Of a stretch of DNA of 64,000 bases, positions 56,774 through 64,000 are shown in pieces. The stretch's first letter is position 1, and the number at the start of each line of letters is the position of its first letter. This stretch comes from Pseudomonas mangrovi (GTDB lineage: Bacteria > Pseudomonadota > Gammaproteobacteria > Pseudomonadales > Pseudomonadaceae). Position numbers and translations under genes: made by a program. Below the pieces are notes generated by a model, which worked only from the letters and a program-made list of their open reading frames with translations, made no database searches and was not told where the DNA came from. The DNA lies in the NCBI RefSeq assembly GCF_003052585.1, contig NZ_QASN01000002.1, positions 186,001-250,000 on the forward strand. Direction: 5' to 3'.

Positions 56774-59700
56774 CGCGGCTTCTCGAATGGCTTGTCGAAG
56801 CTGACCTTGGGATCCAGCAGCGGTCCCTTGACGTCGTAGCGCACGCTGGCGAAGCGTGCGACCTCATCGCCGAGCAGCTTGTCGGCAATGAACAGCGCAC
56901 CGCCCACCGCGGGCGCGCCGGCGATCAGCGCCGCCAGCGGCAGGTTGTTGGATACCGGCAACGTCACCAGCACCTTGGCGTCGATATGTTCGGCATGCAT
57001 GTCGATCTGGCCTTCCATCTCGAAGTTGCTCGAAGGGCCCTGCATGGTGATCGGTCGGGCGGTGCGGTAGATGCCATCGCTGGCGATCAGCACGCCCTTG
57101 AAGCGATCGTAGGTGAGCCCTTTGCCAAACATGTCGGAGAAGTCCAGACGCAGGCGCCGACCTATCGAGTCGAAGTTGAGCAGACCGAGCACCCTCAACG
57201 CCGAGGTTCCCGCCTCAACCTCGCGAATCTGGCCTTCCTCCATGGTGGCACCCATGGCACCGGAGAAACCCTTCAGGCTCGCTGCCGCCGGCGACCCGGG
57301 CCAGTCGCCCTCGATACTCAGGTCAAAGCGACGGCTGCTCAGGGTCGGCGCGAAATCCCAGGCGCGCAGCACGTCGGCCAGATTGGCGCCGACAATGCTG
57401 CCCTTGTAGCGGGTGCGCGTCTGTTCGCCGACCTGCCAGCTGCCACTGCCGGTAAGCAATGCGCCGCGCAGCCCCAGACTCAGATCCTGAAACTCAGCGC
57501 CGTCGCTGGTCGGGCGCAGCTTGAACGACCAGCCGCCGACCGGCCGTTCACCCAGCCACAGCTTGTCGATGCGCACATCCAGCGCCGGCAGTCTGCGCGG
57601 ATCGACGTCAGCCAGCACATCCACGCGCTCGCTCGCTGCAGTCGCCTCAGGCTTCTCGGCCTGTGGTAGACGGAGATAAACCAGGTCTACATCGATGGCC
57701 TGGCGGGCGCTGTCGGGTAGTCCAACCCGTCCCTTGACCATCGCACTGTCGATACCCAGCGACCAGCCTTGCGGCGCGCGAGCAAGCTGCAGCTGGAGGT
57801 TCTCCACCTGACTGCCGAAGCCATCGAAGCGGCCGACCTGCAGCTCGCCACCGGCGAACAGCCGGCGCGCCTCTGCGCTTTCGACCTTGACGCGCGCCTC
57901 GATCACGGCGCGCCAGGCATCCCAGTCCAGTCGATCCACCGCTCCGCGCAGACGCAATCCCTGGGCGCCCGGCAGGCTGGCCTTGCCGCCGCCCAGGCGC
58001 AGCTCGCCCCGACCTTCCTGAAAGCTCTGCGCTGGCGCGGCGAACGCCAGACTGGCGACCTCGCCATGCTCCATCCAGTAGCGCCGCTCGGCACCCTGCA
58101 GGGTCATCCGCAACGAGCTGGGTCGCACCTCGTCCGCCGCCTTGGCAAAAGGCTCGGGCAGCTCGATGCCCAGCCCCTCGAGTGACGAGGTGACCCGCAA
58201 CTGGCTGTCTGCGCCATCGAGATCGAGCTGCAGCTCATAGGGAAGACTGCCCGCCAGCGGCAGTGGCTGAGTCACCCCGAGCCACGCCGCCAGCCGCGGA
58301 TAAGCGATGCGGCCGCTCGCGTGCAGACGGGTATGCTGCACGCCCTTTTGCCCCAGCGCCTCTGCGCGGGCACGCACGGGCGAACCGAAGGCCACCGCGC
58401 GTATATCCCCAGCGCTCAGCCCACGCTGGGTGTCGTAGTTGAACTTGCCACTGAGCTTGTCCAGCACCAGGCGTGGCTCGGCAATCTCCAGGCGCGCTGA
58501 GCTGGTGGCGAAATCGACCTGTACCCGCGCTGGCGCTCCCTGGCGACCAAGGGGCAAGTCCAGACGCAGATCGCCCAGCAACTCACCCTCGCCCTTCCAG
58601 CCGGCAAAGACCTGCGCCGCCGGCGTAGGCGTCTGCTGCAGCAACTGCAGTACCTCCGCCAGCGTGCTGCCGACCTCGCCACTGAGGGCCAGGCGTGGCG
58701 GCTTGCCGGGTACCCGCGGAATATCCACCTGCACGTTGCGTACCTGCGATTTCAGCAGGCGGCCTTCGGGGGCGAGCACGCGTACGCCGCTGTCCTCGAT
58801 GAACACCTCGCCGCTGGCATCTTCCAAGGCCGGCCAGCCCGGCTGAAACGCCAGCTCCGCCTCGCGCACCTTGAAGAACATGCTCATGCTGCGGGACTCG
58901 GCACTAGCGCCCTTGTTCAGAGAGCCCTGGTACTGGAACCAGCCCTCGTCGATGCGCCCGCCCCGAATCGCGGTGTTCAGCCATTTGGCCAGCGCTGCGC
59001 TCATCGCCGGCGCACGAGTGGGCAGGTACTTGCCGGCGAAGGCCGCGTCACCATCGCGGAGGCCGACGCGCAGGTCCATGTAATCCTCCTGCGTCGGGTC
59101 GCGGATCAGCCGGATCATGAAGTCACCGGCAATCGGGCCCTCATCGCCGAGTACCTGCAGATAGGGACTGGAGAGGCTGAAAACCTCTTCGTCGAACTGC
59201 CAGTTCAGCGTGGCAGTGGCCCGCCGATAACGCCACGGCTCGGGAAACAGTTTGTCCAGATGCAGGGCGAAATCCTCGCTATTCACGCGCACCTCGCCAG
59301 CCGCCAGACCGCCCTCGACTCGCCCGCTGACGTTTTCCAGCGCCGGCGACCCGAGATAGGCGCCGACCGCGATGCGCTCCAGACTGGCCACCAGATGTAG
59401 CCGCTGCGCAAGCTCGGCTGAGGGCCGGACGCGCGCCTGCAGATTCGCCACCACGCCGCGCGGATTCAATGCATCGAGGATCGGCAGGACATTCTCCGGC
59501 AGCGGCAGCGTTGCCCTGCCCAGGGTGGCGAGGGGTGCCAGATCAATACGATCGGCCCGGATCAGCCAGGTATCGTCGCCCTGCTCGCCGCGAAGCTGGC
59601 GCAGACCGAAACTCACTTCGCCCCAGCGCGTCTCACCCAGATTCATCGCCAGCGAATCGAGAACCAGCTCGAAGCCCTCATCCCGGCGGGTATAGAAGGC

Positions 59701-60582
59701 GTCGACGGAAAAATCCTCTATCGCAACCGGCGCCTGTCCGCTCCTGGCGGCCTGCAGCGAGGGCGCCCTGAGCCGCGCCGTTGCACTCTCCAGGCTACCC
59801 GCGGACCAGTCGAACCAGACCTCGCCGCCGACGCGTAGCGTCTTGAGCGACCAATCCGGGACTAGCCGCTCCGGCAGCCAGGCAGCCCAGTCGCTCTGCG
59901 GCAGGCTCAGATACCCGGAAGCGGAGGATTCCCGCCAGGCCGCTCGATCAACCTCGGCGGACAGATGCACAGCCAGCGGCTGGCCGTCCGGCAGTACCAG
60001 GCGGCCATCGACATGCTGGCGCGAATCGCGGCTGTAAAGACTGAGATTGACGTAGGTAAGCGCCAGCGCCTGGCCATCGAGAGGCTCGATCACCAGCCTG
60101 CTACCCGTGAGCGAGATCCGCTCGACGACGCGCAACCGCTCCAGCAGCTGCGCAGGGTCCAGCGCAGCCTGGTCATTGCGTGCGGGCAAGCCGTCCAAGC
60201 GCCAGCGACCGTCGGCCTGCTCGCGCAGCTGCAGTTGCAGGCCCTCCAGCTCCAGATGGGCGACTCTCGGCGCGCGGTGCCAGAGACTGGCCAGCACGTT
60301 GGGGGTGATGCGCAACTGATCCAGATGAACCAGGTCAGCGCCCTCGCCCACCGCCACATCACGGGCAACGACTACCGGCGCCAGGCCCTTCCAACTGCCT
60401 TCCAGGCGCCCGATACGCAGTGCCAGACCCTGCGCGCGCGCGCGGTCCTCAAGCTCCAGGCGATACTCAGCTACCAGCGGCACCAGCTCGCGACCCAGCG
60501 CCACATAGAGCGCGAGCAGGATCAGCAACAGCGCAGCGAGCCGCCAGCTCAGGCGCATCAGCGCTGCGAGCAGCCGTTTCAT
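56770..60582 (-). CDS. yhdP: YhdP, very large AsmA-like envelope protein
   Basis: 1270 residues. One N-terminal membrane anchor (about 14-30, LAALLLILLALYVALGREL), then an extended periplasmic body of the DUF3971/AsmA-like type ending in a C-terminal domain around GKGLTYDRFKGVL and LPVSNNLPLAALIAGAPAVGG. With TamB and YdbH, E. coli YhdP is thought to form a bridge for phospholipid transport to the outer membrane. Fits the many other envelope transport genes in this window. Confidence 0.95.
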   Translation of the reverse strand: MKRLLAALMRLSWRLAALLLILLALYVALGRELVPLVAEYRLELEDRARAQGLALRIGRLEGSWKGLAPVVVARDVAVGEGADLVHLDQLRITPNVLASLWHRAPRVAHLELEGLQLQLREQADGRWRLDGLPARNDQAALDPAQLLERLRVVERISLTGSRLVIEPLDGQALALTYVNLSLYSRDSRQHVDGRLVLPDGQPLAVHLSAEVDRAAWRESSASGYLSLPQSDWAAWLPERLVPDWSLKTLRVGGEVWFDWSAGSLESATARLRAPSLQAARSGQAPVAIEDFSVDAFYTRRDEGFELVLDSLAMNLGETRWGEVSFGLRQLRGEQGDDTWLIRADRIDLAPLATLGRATLPLPENVLPILDALNPRGVVANLQARVRPSAELAQRLHLVASLERIAVGAYLGSPALENVSGRVEGGLAAGEVRVNSEDFALHLDKLFPEPWRYRRATATLNWQFDEEVFSLSSPYLQVLGDEGPIAGDFMIRLIRDPTQEDYMDLRVGLRDGDAAFAGKYLPTRAPAMSAALAKWLNTAIRGGRIDEGWFQYQGSLNKGASAESRSMSMFFKVREAELAFQPGWPALEDASGEVFIEDSGVRVLAPEGRLLKSQVRNVQVDIPRVPGKPPRLALSGEVGSTLAEVLQLLQQTPTPAAQVFAGWKGEGELLGDLRLDLPLGRQGAPARVQVDFATSSARLEIAEPRLVLDKLSGKFNYDTQRGLSAGDIRAVAFGSPVRARAEALGQKGVQHTRLHASGRIAYPRLAAWLGVTQPLPLAGSLPYELQLDLDGADSQLRVTSSLEGLGIELPEPFAKAADEVRPSSLRMTLQGAERRYWMEHGEVASLAFAAPAQSFQEGRGELRLGGGKASLPGAQGLRLRGAVDRLDWDAWRAVIEARVKVESAEARRLFAGGELQVGRFDGFGSQVENLQLQLARAPQGWSLGIDSAMVKGRVGLPDSARQAIDVDLVYLRLPQAEKPEATAASERVDVLADVDPRRLPALDVRIDKLWLGERPVGGWSFKLRPTSDGAEFQDLSLGLRGALLTGSGSWQVGEQTRTRYKGSIVGANLADVLRAWDFAPTLSSRRFDLSIEGDWPGSPAAASLKGFSGAMGATMEEGQIREVEAGTSALRVLGLLNFDSIGRRLRLDFSDMFGKGLTYDRFKGVLIASDGIYRTARPITMQGPSSNFEMEGQIDMHAEHIDAKVLVTLPVSNNLPLAALIAGAPAVGGALFIADKLLGDEVARFASVRYDVKGPLLDPKVSFDKPFEKPR

Positions 60583-60609
60583 GCGCGCCCCGCCGCCACG
60601 CCGCGGGCA

Positions 60610-62067
60610 TCAGAGCAGCACGACATCGTATTGCTCCTGGGAGTACATGGTTTCGACCTGGAACTTGATGGTGCGACCGATGAAGGACTCCAGATCGGCC
60701 ACGTTGCCCGACTCCTCGTCGAGCAGGCGATCGACCACCTTCTGATTGGCCAGCACCCGATAGCCCTCGGCCTGATAGGCACGTGCCTCGCGCAGGATCT
60801 CGCGGAAGATCTCGTAGCAGACGGTTTCCGGGGTCTTCAACGTGCCGCGACCCTGACAGTGGCTGCAGGGCTCGCAGAGCACCTGCTGCAGACTTTCGCG
60901 GGTGCGCTTGCGGGTCATCTGCACCAGCCCCAATTCGGTGATGCCGATGATGTTGGTCTTGGCGTGATCACGTTCCAGCTGCTTCTCGAGGGTGCGCAGC
61001 ACCTGTCGCTGGTGCTCCTCGTCTTCCATGTCGATGAAATCGATGATGACGATACCGCCCAGATTGCGCAGACGCAGTTGTCGGGCGATGGCGGTGGCTG
61101 CCTCGAGATTGGTCTTGAAGATGGTTTCTTCGAGCGTGCGATGGCCGACGAAGGCACCGGTATTGACGTCGATGGTGCTCATCGCCTCGGCCGGATCAAT
61201 GATCAGGTAACCGCCGGACTTGAGCGGCACCTTGCGTTCCAGCGCCTTCTGGATCTCGTCCTCGACCCCGTAGAGATCGAAGATCGGTCGTTCGCCGGGA
61301 TAGTGCTCCAGGCGGTCGGAGATTTCCGGCATCAACTCGGCGACGAACTGGGTGACCTTCTGGAAGGTTTCCCGCGAGTCGATGCGGATCTTCTCGATCC
61401 GCGGCGTCACCAGATCGCGCATGGTGCGCAGCGCCAGCGACAGATCCTCGTAGATCAGCGAGGGGGCGCCGACCGTCTGCATCTGCGCCGCGATCTGGTC
61501 CCAGAGCCTGCGCAGATAGCGAATGTCGACCAGAATCTCCTCCGCCCCGGCACCGTCCGCCGCTGTGCGCAGGATGAAGCCACCCGCTTCCTCGATGCCC
61601 TCGGCGGCGACGCAATCGGCCACCACCTGCTTGAGCCTTTCACGCTCGGCCTCATCCTCGATCCGCAGGGAGATGCCGACATGACTGGTGCGCGGCATAT
61701 AGACCAGATAGCGCGACGGGATCGACAGATGGGTGGTCAATCGCGCGCCCTTGCTGCCGATCGGGTCCTTGGTGACCTGCACCACCAGCGCCTGGCCGTC
61801 GTGCACCAGTGCGCTGATGCTCTCCACCGCATTGCCTTCGCGGGTGGATATTTCCGAAGCATGGATGAAGGCGGCTCGCTCCAGACCGATATCGACGAAG
61901 GCCGCCTGCATTCCCGGCAGCACCCGGACGATCCTGCCCTTGTAGATGTTGCCGACGATGCCGCGGCGCTGGGTTCGCTCGACATGCACTTCCTGCAGTA
62001 CACCGTTTTCCACCACGGCCACGCGCGACTCCATCGGCGTGATGTTGATCAGGATTTCTTCGCTCAT
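60610..62067 (-). CDS. rng: RNase G (CafA)
   Basis: 485 residues. RNase E/G family endonuclease acting on 16S rRNA 5' maturation and some mRNAs. Seen: S1 domain (about 35-125, GNIYKGRIVRVLPGMQAAFVDIG), catalytic aspartates in IIDPAEAMSTIDVNTGAFVG and IVIIDFIDMEDEEHQ, and the Zn-link CEPCSHCQGRG. No RNase E-type long C-terminal tail. Start at 62065-62067 is conserved. Confidence 0.97.
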   Translation of the reverse strand: MSEEILINITPMESRVAVVENGVLQEVHVERTQRRGIVGNIYKGRIVRVLPGMQAAFVDIGLERAAFIHASEISTREGNAVESISALVHDGQALVVQVTKDPIGSKGARLTTHLSIPSRYLVYMPRTSHVGISLRIEDEAERERLKQVVADCVAAEGIEEAGGFILRTAADGAGAEEILVDIRYLRRLWDQIAAQMQTVGAPSLIYEDLSLALRTMRDLVTPRIEKIRIDSRETFQKVTQFVAELMPEISDRLEHYPGERPIFDLYGVEDEIQKALERKVPLKSGGYLIIDPAEAMSTIDVNTGAFVGHRTLEETIFKTNLEAATAIARQLRLRNLGGIVIIDFIDMEDEEHQRQVLRTLEKQLERDHAKTNIIGITELGLVQMTRKRTRESLQQVLCEPCSHCQGRGTLKTPETVCYEIFREILREARAYQAEGYRVLANQKVVDRLLDEESGNVADLESFIGRTIKFQVETMYSQEQYDVVLL

Positions 62068-62157
62068 GGTTCTACTCGGGTGCCGGCGTGGCCGCAGCCA
62101 GCCTTTGCTGAAGGTATGCAGGAGATTCTAGCGGCATGCGCGCCTGAGCCACAGGCT

Positions 62158-62748
62158 CTAGCTCGCGGAACTGCACCAGCGCTTGAGACCAAATGCGTCG
62201 AGAAGCTGCGCCGTTTCACATAACGGCAGACCCACCACGGCGGAATAGCTGCCGTGCAGCTGGCTGACGAACACCGCGCCCCAACCCTGGATCGCATAAC
62301 CGCCGGCCTTGTCGCACGGCTCGCCGCTATCCCAGTAAGCCGCCGCTTCCGCATCGCCGATCTGGCGAAAACGCACCTCGCTGGCCACCAGCCGCACCTC
62401 GCAGGCATCGCGACTGCGCAGGGCAACGGCAGTGAGCACCCGATGAGCGCGACCGGACAACGCAGCGAGCATCGCCAGCCCCTCACCACGACCGGCCGGC
62501 TTGCCGAGCACCTGATCATCGAGCACGACGCTGGTATCGGCACCCAGCACGCAGGCATTCGAATCAGCCAGCGCGGCAAAACCGGCCTGCGCCTTCTCCC
62601 GCGCGAGGCGCTGAACATAGACTTCAGGCGCCTCGCCGGGCAGCAGCGATTCGTCGATATCCACGTTCAGCAGGGAAAAGGGAGCGCCGATCTGCGCAAG
62701 CAGCTCACGGCGGCGGGGAGAGGTCGAGGCGAGATACAGAGCGCCCAT
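62158..62748 (-). CDS. maf: Maf-like nucleoside triphosphate pyrophosphatase
   Basis: 196 residues. Seen: [45 protein letters not shown] and [30 protein letters not shown]. Family members hydrolyse dTTP, UTP and modified pyrimidine triphosphates; the GAYGIQG/SYSNVVGLP-like motifs indicate the YhdE branch. Next to rng as usual; mreD would be expected on its other side in P. aeruginosa but is not found. Confidence 0.94.
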   Translation of the reverse strand: MGALYLASTSPRRRELLAQIGAPFSLLNVDIDESLLPGEAPEVYVQRLAREKAQAGFAALADSNACVLGADTSVVLDDQVLGKPAGRGEGLAMLAALSGRAHRVLTAVALRSRDACEVRLVASEVRFRQIGDAEAAAYWDSGEPCDKAGGYAIQGWGAVFVSQLHGSYSAVVGLPLCETAQLLDAFGLKRWCSSAS

Positions 62749-62810
62749 GCCGGGTCCTTGAGAAAAAACACGCGGCAGGTTCGCACATTCGCAAGAGTTC
62801 GGGAAAGCAG

Positions 62811-62832
62811 GCAGGGGGCCATTCCCCCCTGC
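62811..62832 (-). terminator. Hairpin after the PEGA-like gene
   Basis: GCAGGGGG (62811-62818) pairs with CCCCCTGC (62825-62832) over a six-base loop, a few bases past the stop of the last gene. On the minus strand only TTT follows after a few bases, so strength is uncertain. Confidence 0.5.
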
Positions 62833-62838
62833 GCACTG

Positions 62839-64000
62839 TCAGAACTTGAAGTGCACCACCTGATCACCCTGCAGCGACAGAGTGCGCTTCTGGGTGATGC
62901 CACCAGAGATGACCTGGACATGGTAGACACCGCTGTCGAGGACCACCGAGACCGGCGTCGAACCGTGGTCCTGATCATTGATCAGGACCTGATCGTCGTA
63001 CTTGTTGCTGCGCACGATCAGCGAGTGGGTCTTGCTGTCGCACAGATCGTAGGGCACTTCGAGGATCGCACAGGCCATCATCTTCTTGGCGATGACCGTG
63101 GCCTTGACGTTGAGCTGAGCATTGACGGTGCCATCCAGATTCATGCTGGCCTGGGAGAAGTCCACCTTGGTCCGATAGCGGTACCAGTTCGGGCTCAGGG
63201 TCAGACTGTCGACCTGGTCGCTGATGTCTGCGGCGAGCACGCGCTGATAGTTGTCCAGCACCCACTGCGACATCCGCCCATCGTCACGCTGCTCGGCCAG
63301 ACAGGCAGCGAGGCTCTTGTTCGGCGAGCAGCGGAAGGACACCGACTCTTCGAACTGCAGGGTCTTGTCCAGCTTGCGAGCGATGGCCTGAATCTTCTTG
63401 CTGTTGCGCTCGCGCACCTCGGCAGCGAGCTGCGCGCGCAGGCGTTCGACATCACGCTCGGCCTGGGAAAACTTCAGATGTTGGCCGGCCAGGTCCTTCT
63501 CGATCGACTCGACACGCGCCAGCGCCGCGGCATGGTTGTCGGACTCGCGCTTGTACTCGCCCAGAAGACCATCGAGACGTTCGCTGTTGCTGCTTTCGCG
63601 AAAAAAATCTTCGACTTCCAGACGGATCAGTTTCTTGGCGTCGGCCAGCTGCATCTTGGCGGCGGTCTGGGCACTCTTTTCCACCCGCAGGGTGTCTTCG
63701 AGCTTCTGCCGCTCAAGCAGGATGCCATCCAGCTCGGCGATCTTGGCCGCCAGTTGCTCTTCACGCGGGGAACCCGGTTGCACCGCTGCAGCCGACGAGG
63801 CAGGAGTGCCCGATGTGGCGGTCTGTTTGGAGGAAGAGGATGAAGGGGCGGGTGAACTTTTCGCCGAGGTTGTCGTCTGAGAGGACTGCGGCGCCTGGGG
63901 GGCACCATCCGCCTGGCTTGGAGCGCTGCCCAGAAGCAGGGCCCAGGCGAGTCCGCCAACGGCGATCAGGGACAGGACGCGAATGCGGCCCGGTTTGGAA
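62839..64000 (-). CDS. Envelope protein with coiled coil and C-terminal PEGA-like domain (5' end beyond window)
   Basis: At least 386 residues; the frame is open to the right edge, so the true start is outside. From the visible N-terminal side: basic SKPGRIRV, a hydrophobic segment (VLSLIAVGGLAWALLLG), a low-complexity Ser/Thr/Pro/Gln linker, a long heptad-rich coiled coil, a middle domain with cysteines (FRCSPNKSLAACLAEQ, VPYDLCDSKTH), and a C-terminal VLINDQDHGSTPVSVVLDSG segment that fits a PEGA domain. A GTG at 63781-63783 could start a shorter form but would lose the export segment. I do not recognise a named family; function unknown. Confidence 0.75.
   Translation of the reverse strand, partial: SKPGRIRVLSLIAVGGLAWALLLGSAPSQADGAPQAPQSSQTTTSAKSSPAPSSSSSKQTATSGTPASSAAAVQPGSPREEQLAAKIAELDGILLERQKLEDTLRVEKSAQTAAKMQLADAKKLIRLEVEDFFRESSNSERLDGLLGEYKRESDNHAAALARVESIEKDLAGQHLKFSQAERDVERLRAQLAAEVRERNSKKIQAIARKLDKTLQFEESVSFRCSPNKSLAACLAEQRDDGRMSQWVLDNYQRVLAADISDQVDSLTLSPNWYRYRTKVDFSQASMNLDGTVNAQLNVKATVIAKKMMACAILEVPYDLCDSKTHSLIVRSNKYDDQVLINDQDHGSTPVSVVLDSGVYHVQVISGGITQKRTLSLQGDQVVHFKF

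Noticed and set aside
59965-62223. A 752-codon open frame on the plus strand across yhdP and rng
   Set aside because: It is antisense to two well-supported genes, has a His/Gln/Asp/Leu-rich composition typical of mirrored high-GC codon usage, and shows no motif. The same applies to long plus-strand frames at 3088-4947, 5703-7337, 7982-9460, 10669-12348 and 12684-14132.
63781-63783. GTG start for a 314-residue version of the last gene
   Set aside because: The same frame continues upstream through a Ser/Thr/Pro-rich linker and a hydrophobic export or anchor segment to the window edge, so the GTG is probably internal.

Overview
This 64 kb window looks like core chromosome of a high-GC Pseudomonas. 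Gene content and order follow the P. aeruginosa division/cell-wall to rpoN neighbourhood as I remember it, and short intergenic palindromes point loosely to the stutzeri/mendocina side of the genus (inference). Coding density is very high, overlaps of 1-8 bases between successive genes are common, and I see no prophage, insertion sequence, CRISPR array, tRNA or rRNA.

Layout. 1-15620 (minus): the division and cell wall cluster, read mraZ-rsmH-ftsL-ftsI-murE-murF-mraY-murD-ftsW-murG-murC-ddlB-ftsQ-ftsA-ftsZ (ftsZ cut by the window edge). It is driven by a clear sigma70 promoter whose start region carries four 10-bp-phased MraZ-type repeats. 15921-17246 (minus): RNase P RNA and rsmI. 17367-20703 (plus): an outer-envelope set, LpoA-like lipoprotein, YraN nuclease-fold protein, DiaA/GmhA SIS protein and a DolP-like BON lipoprotein. 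20757-25552 (minus): sspAB, the cytochrome bc1 operon petABC and rplM-rpsI. 25859-27969 (plus): an aldo/keto reductase and a GlxA/AraC-type regulator. 28048-31359 (minus): zapE, trpS with a C-terminal extension, and an alpha/beta hydrolase; then yhcB/zapG (plus).

32025-36979: sulfate activation (cysD, fused cysNC), a Nif3-family gene and, on the plus strand, the AlgW/DegS regulatory protease. 37108-45106 (minus): mlaF-E-D-C-B (retrograde phospholipid transport), ibaG, murA, hisG, hisD, hisC. 45332-52390 (plus): kdsD-kdsC-lptC-lptA-lptB (KDO synthesis and LPS transport) followed by rpoN-hpf-ptsN-rapZ-ptsO (sigma54 and the nitrogen phosphotransferase branch). 52435-56773: pmbA and tldD (the two halves of the TldD/E protease) flanking darP, then a nitrilase-family gene. 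56770-64000 (minus): yhdP, rng, maf and the 5'-truncated gene of an envelope protein with a coiled coil and a C-terminal PEGA-like domain, at the place where I would expect mreD/mreC.

Functionally the region joins peptidoglycan synthesis and division, outer-membrane assembly and asymmetry, envelope-stress proteolysis, and nitrogen/sigma54 control. No obviously new multi-gene system is present. The most interesting signals are a sigma54-type -24/-12 element enclosing the sigma70 -10 box of rpoN, the PEGA/coiled-coil gene, a TrpRS tail that resembles two YegP-like repeats, a CysC domain lacking the usual serine, a terminator-like hairpin inside a coding region, and several paired palindromes between genes.
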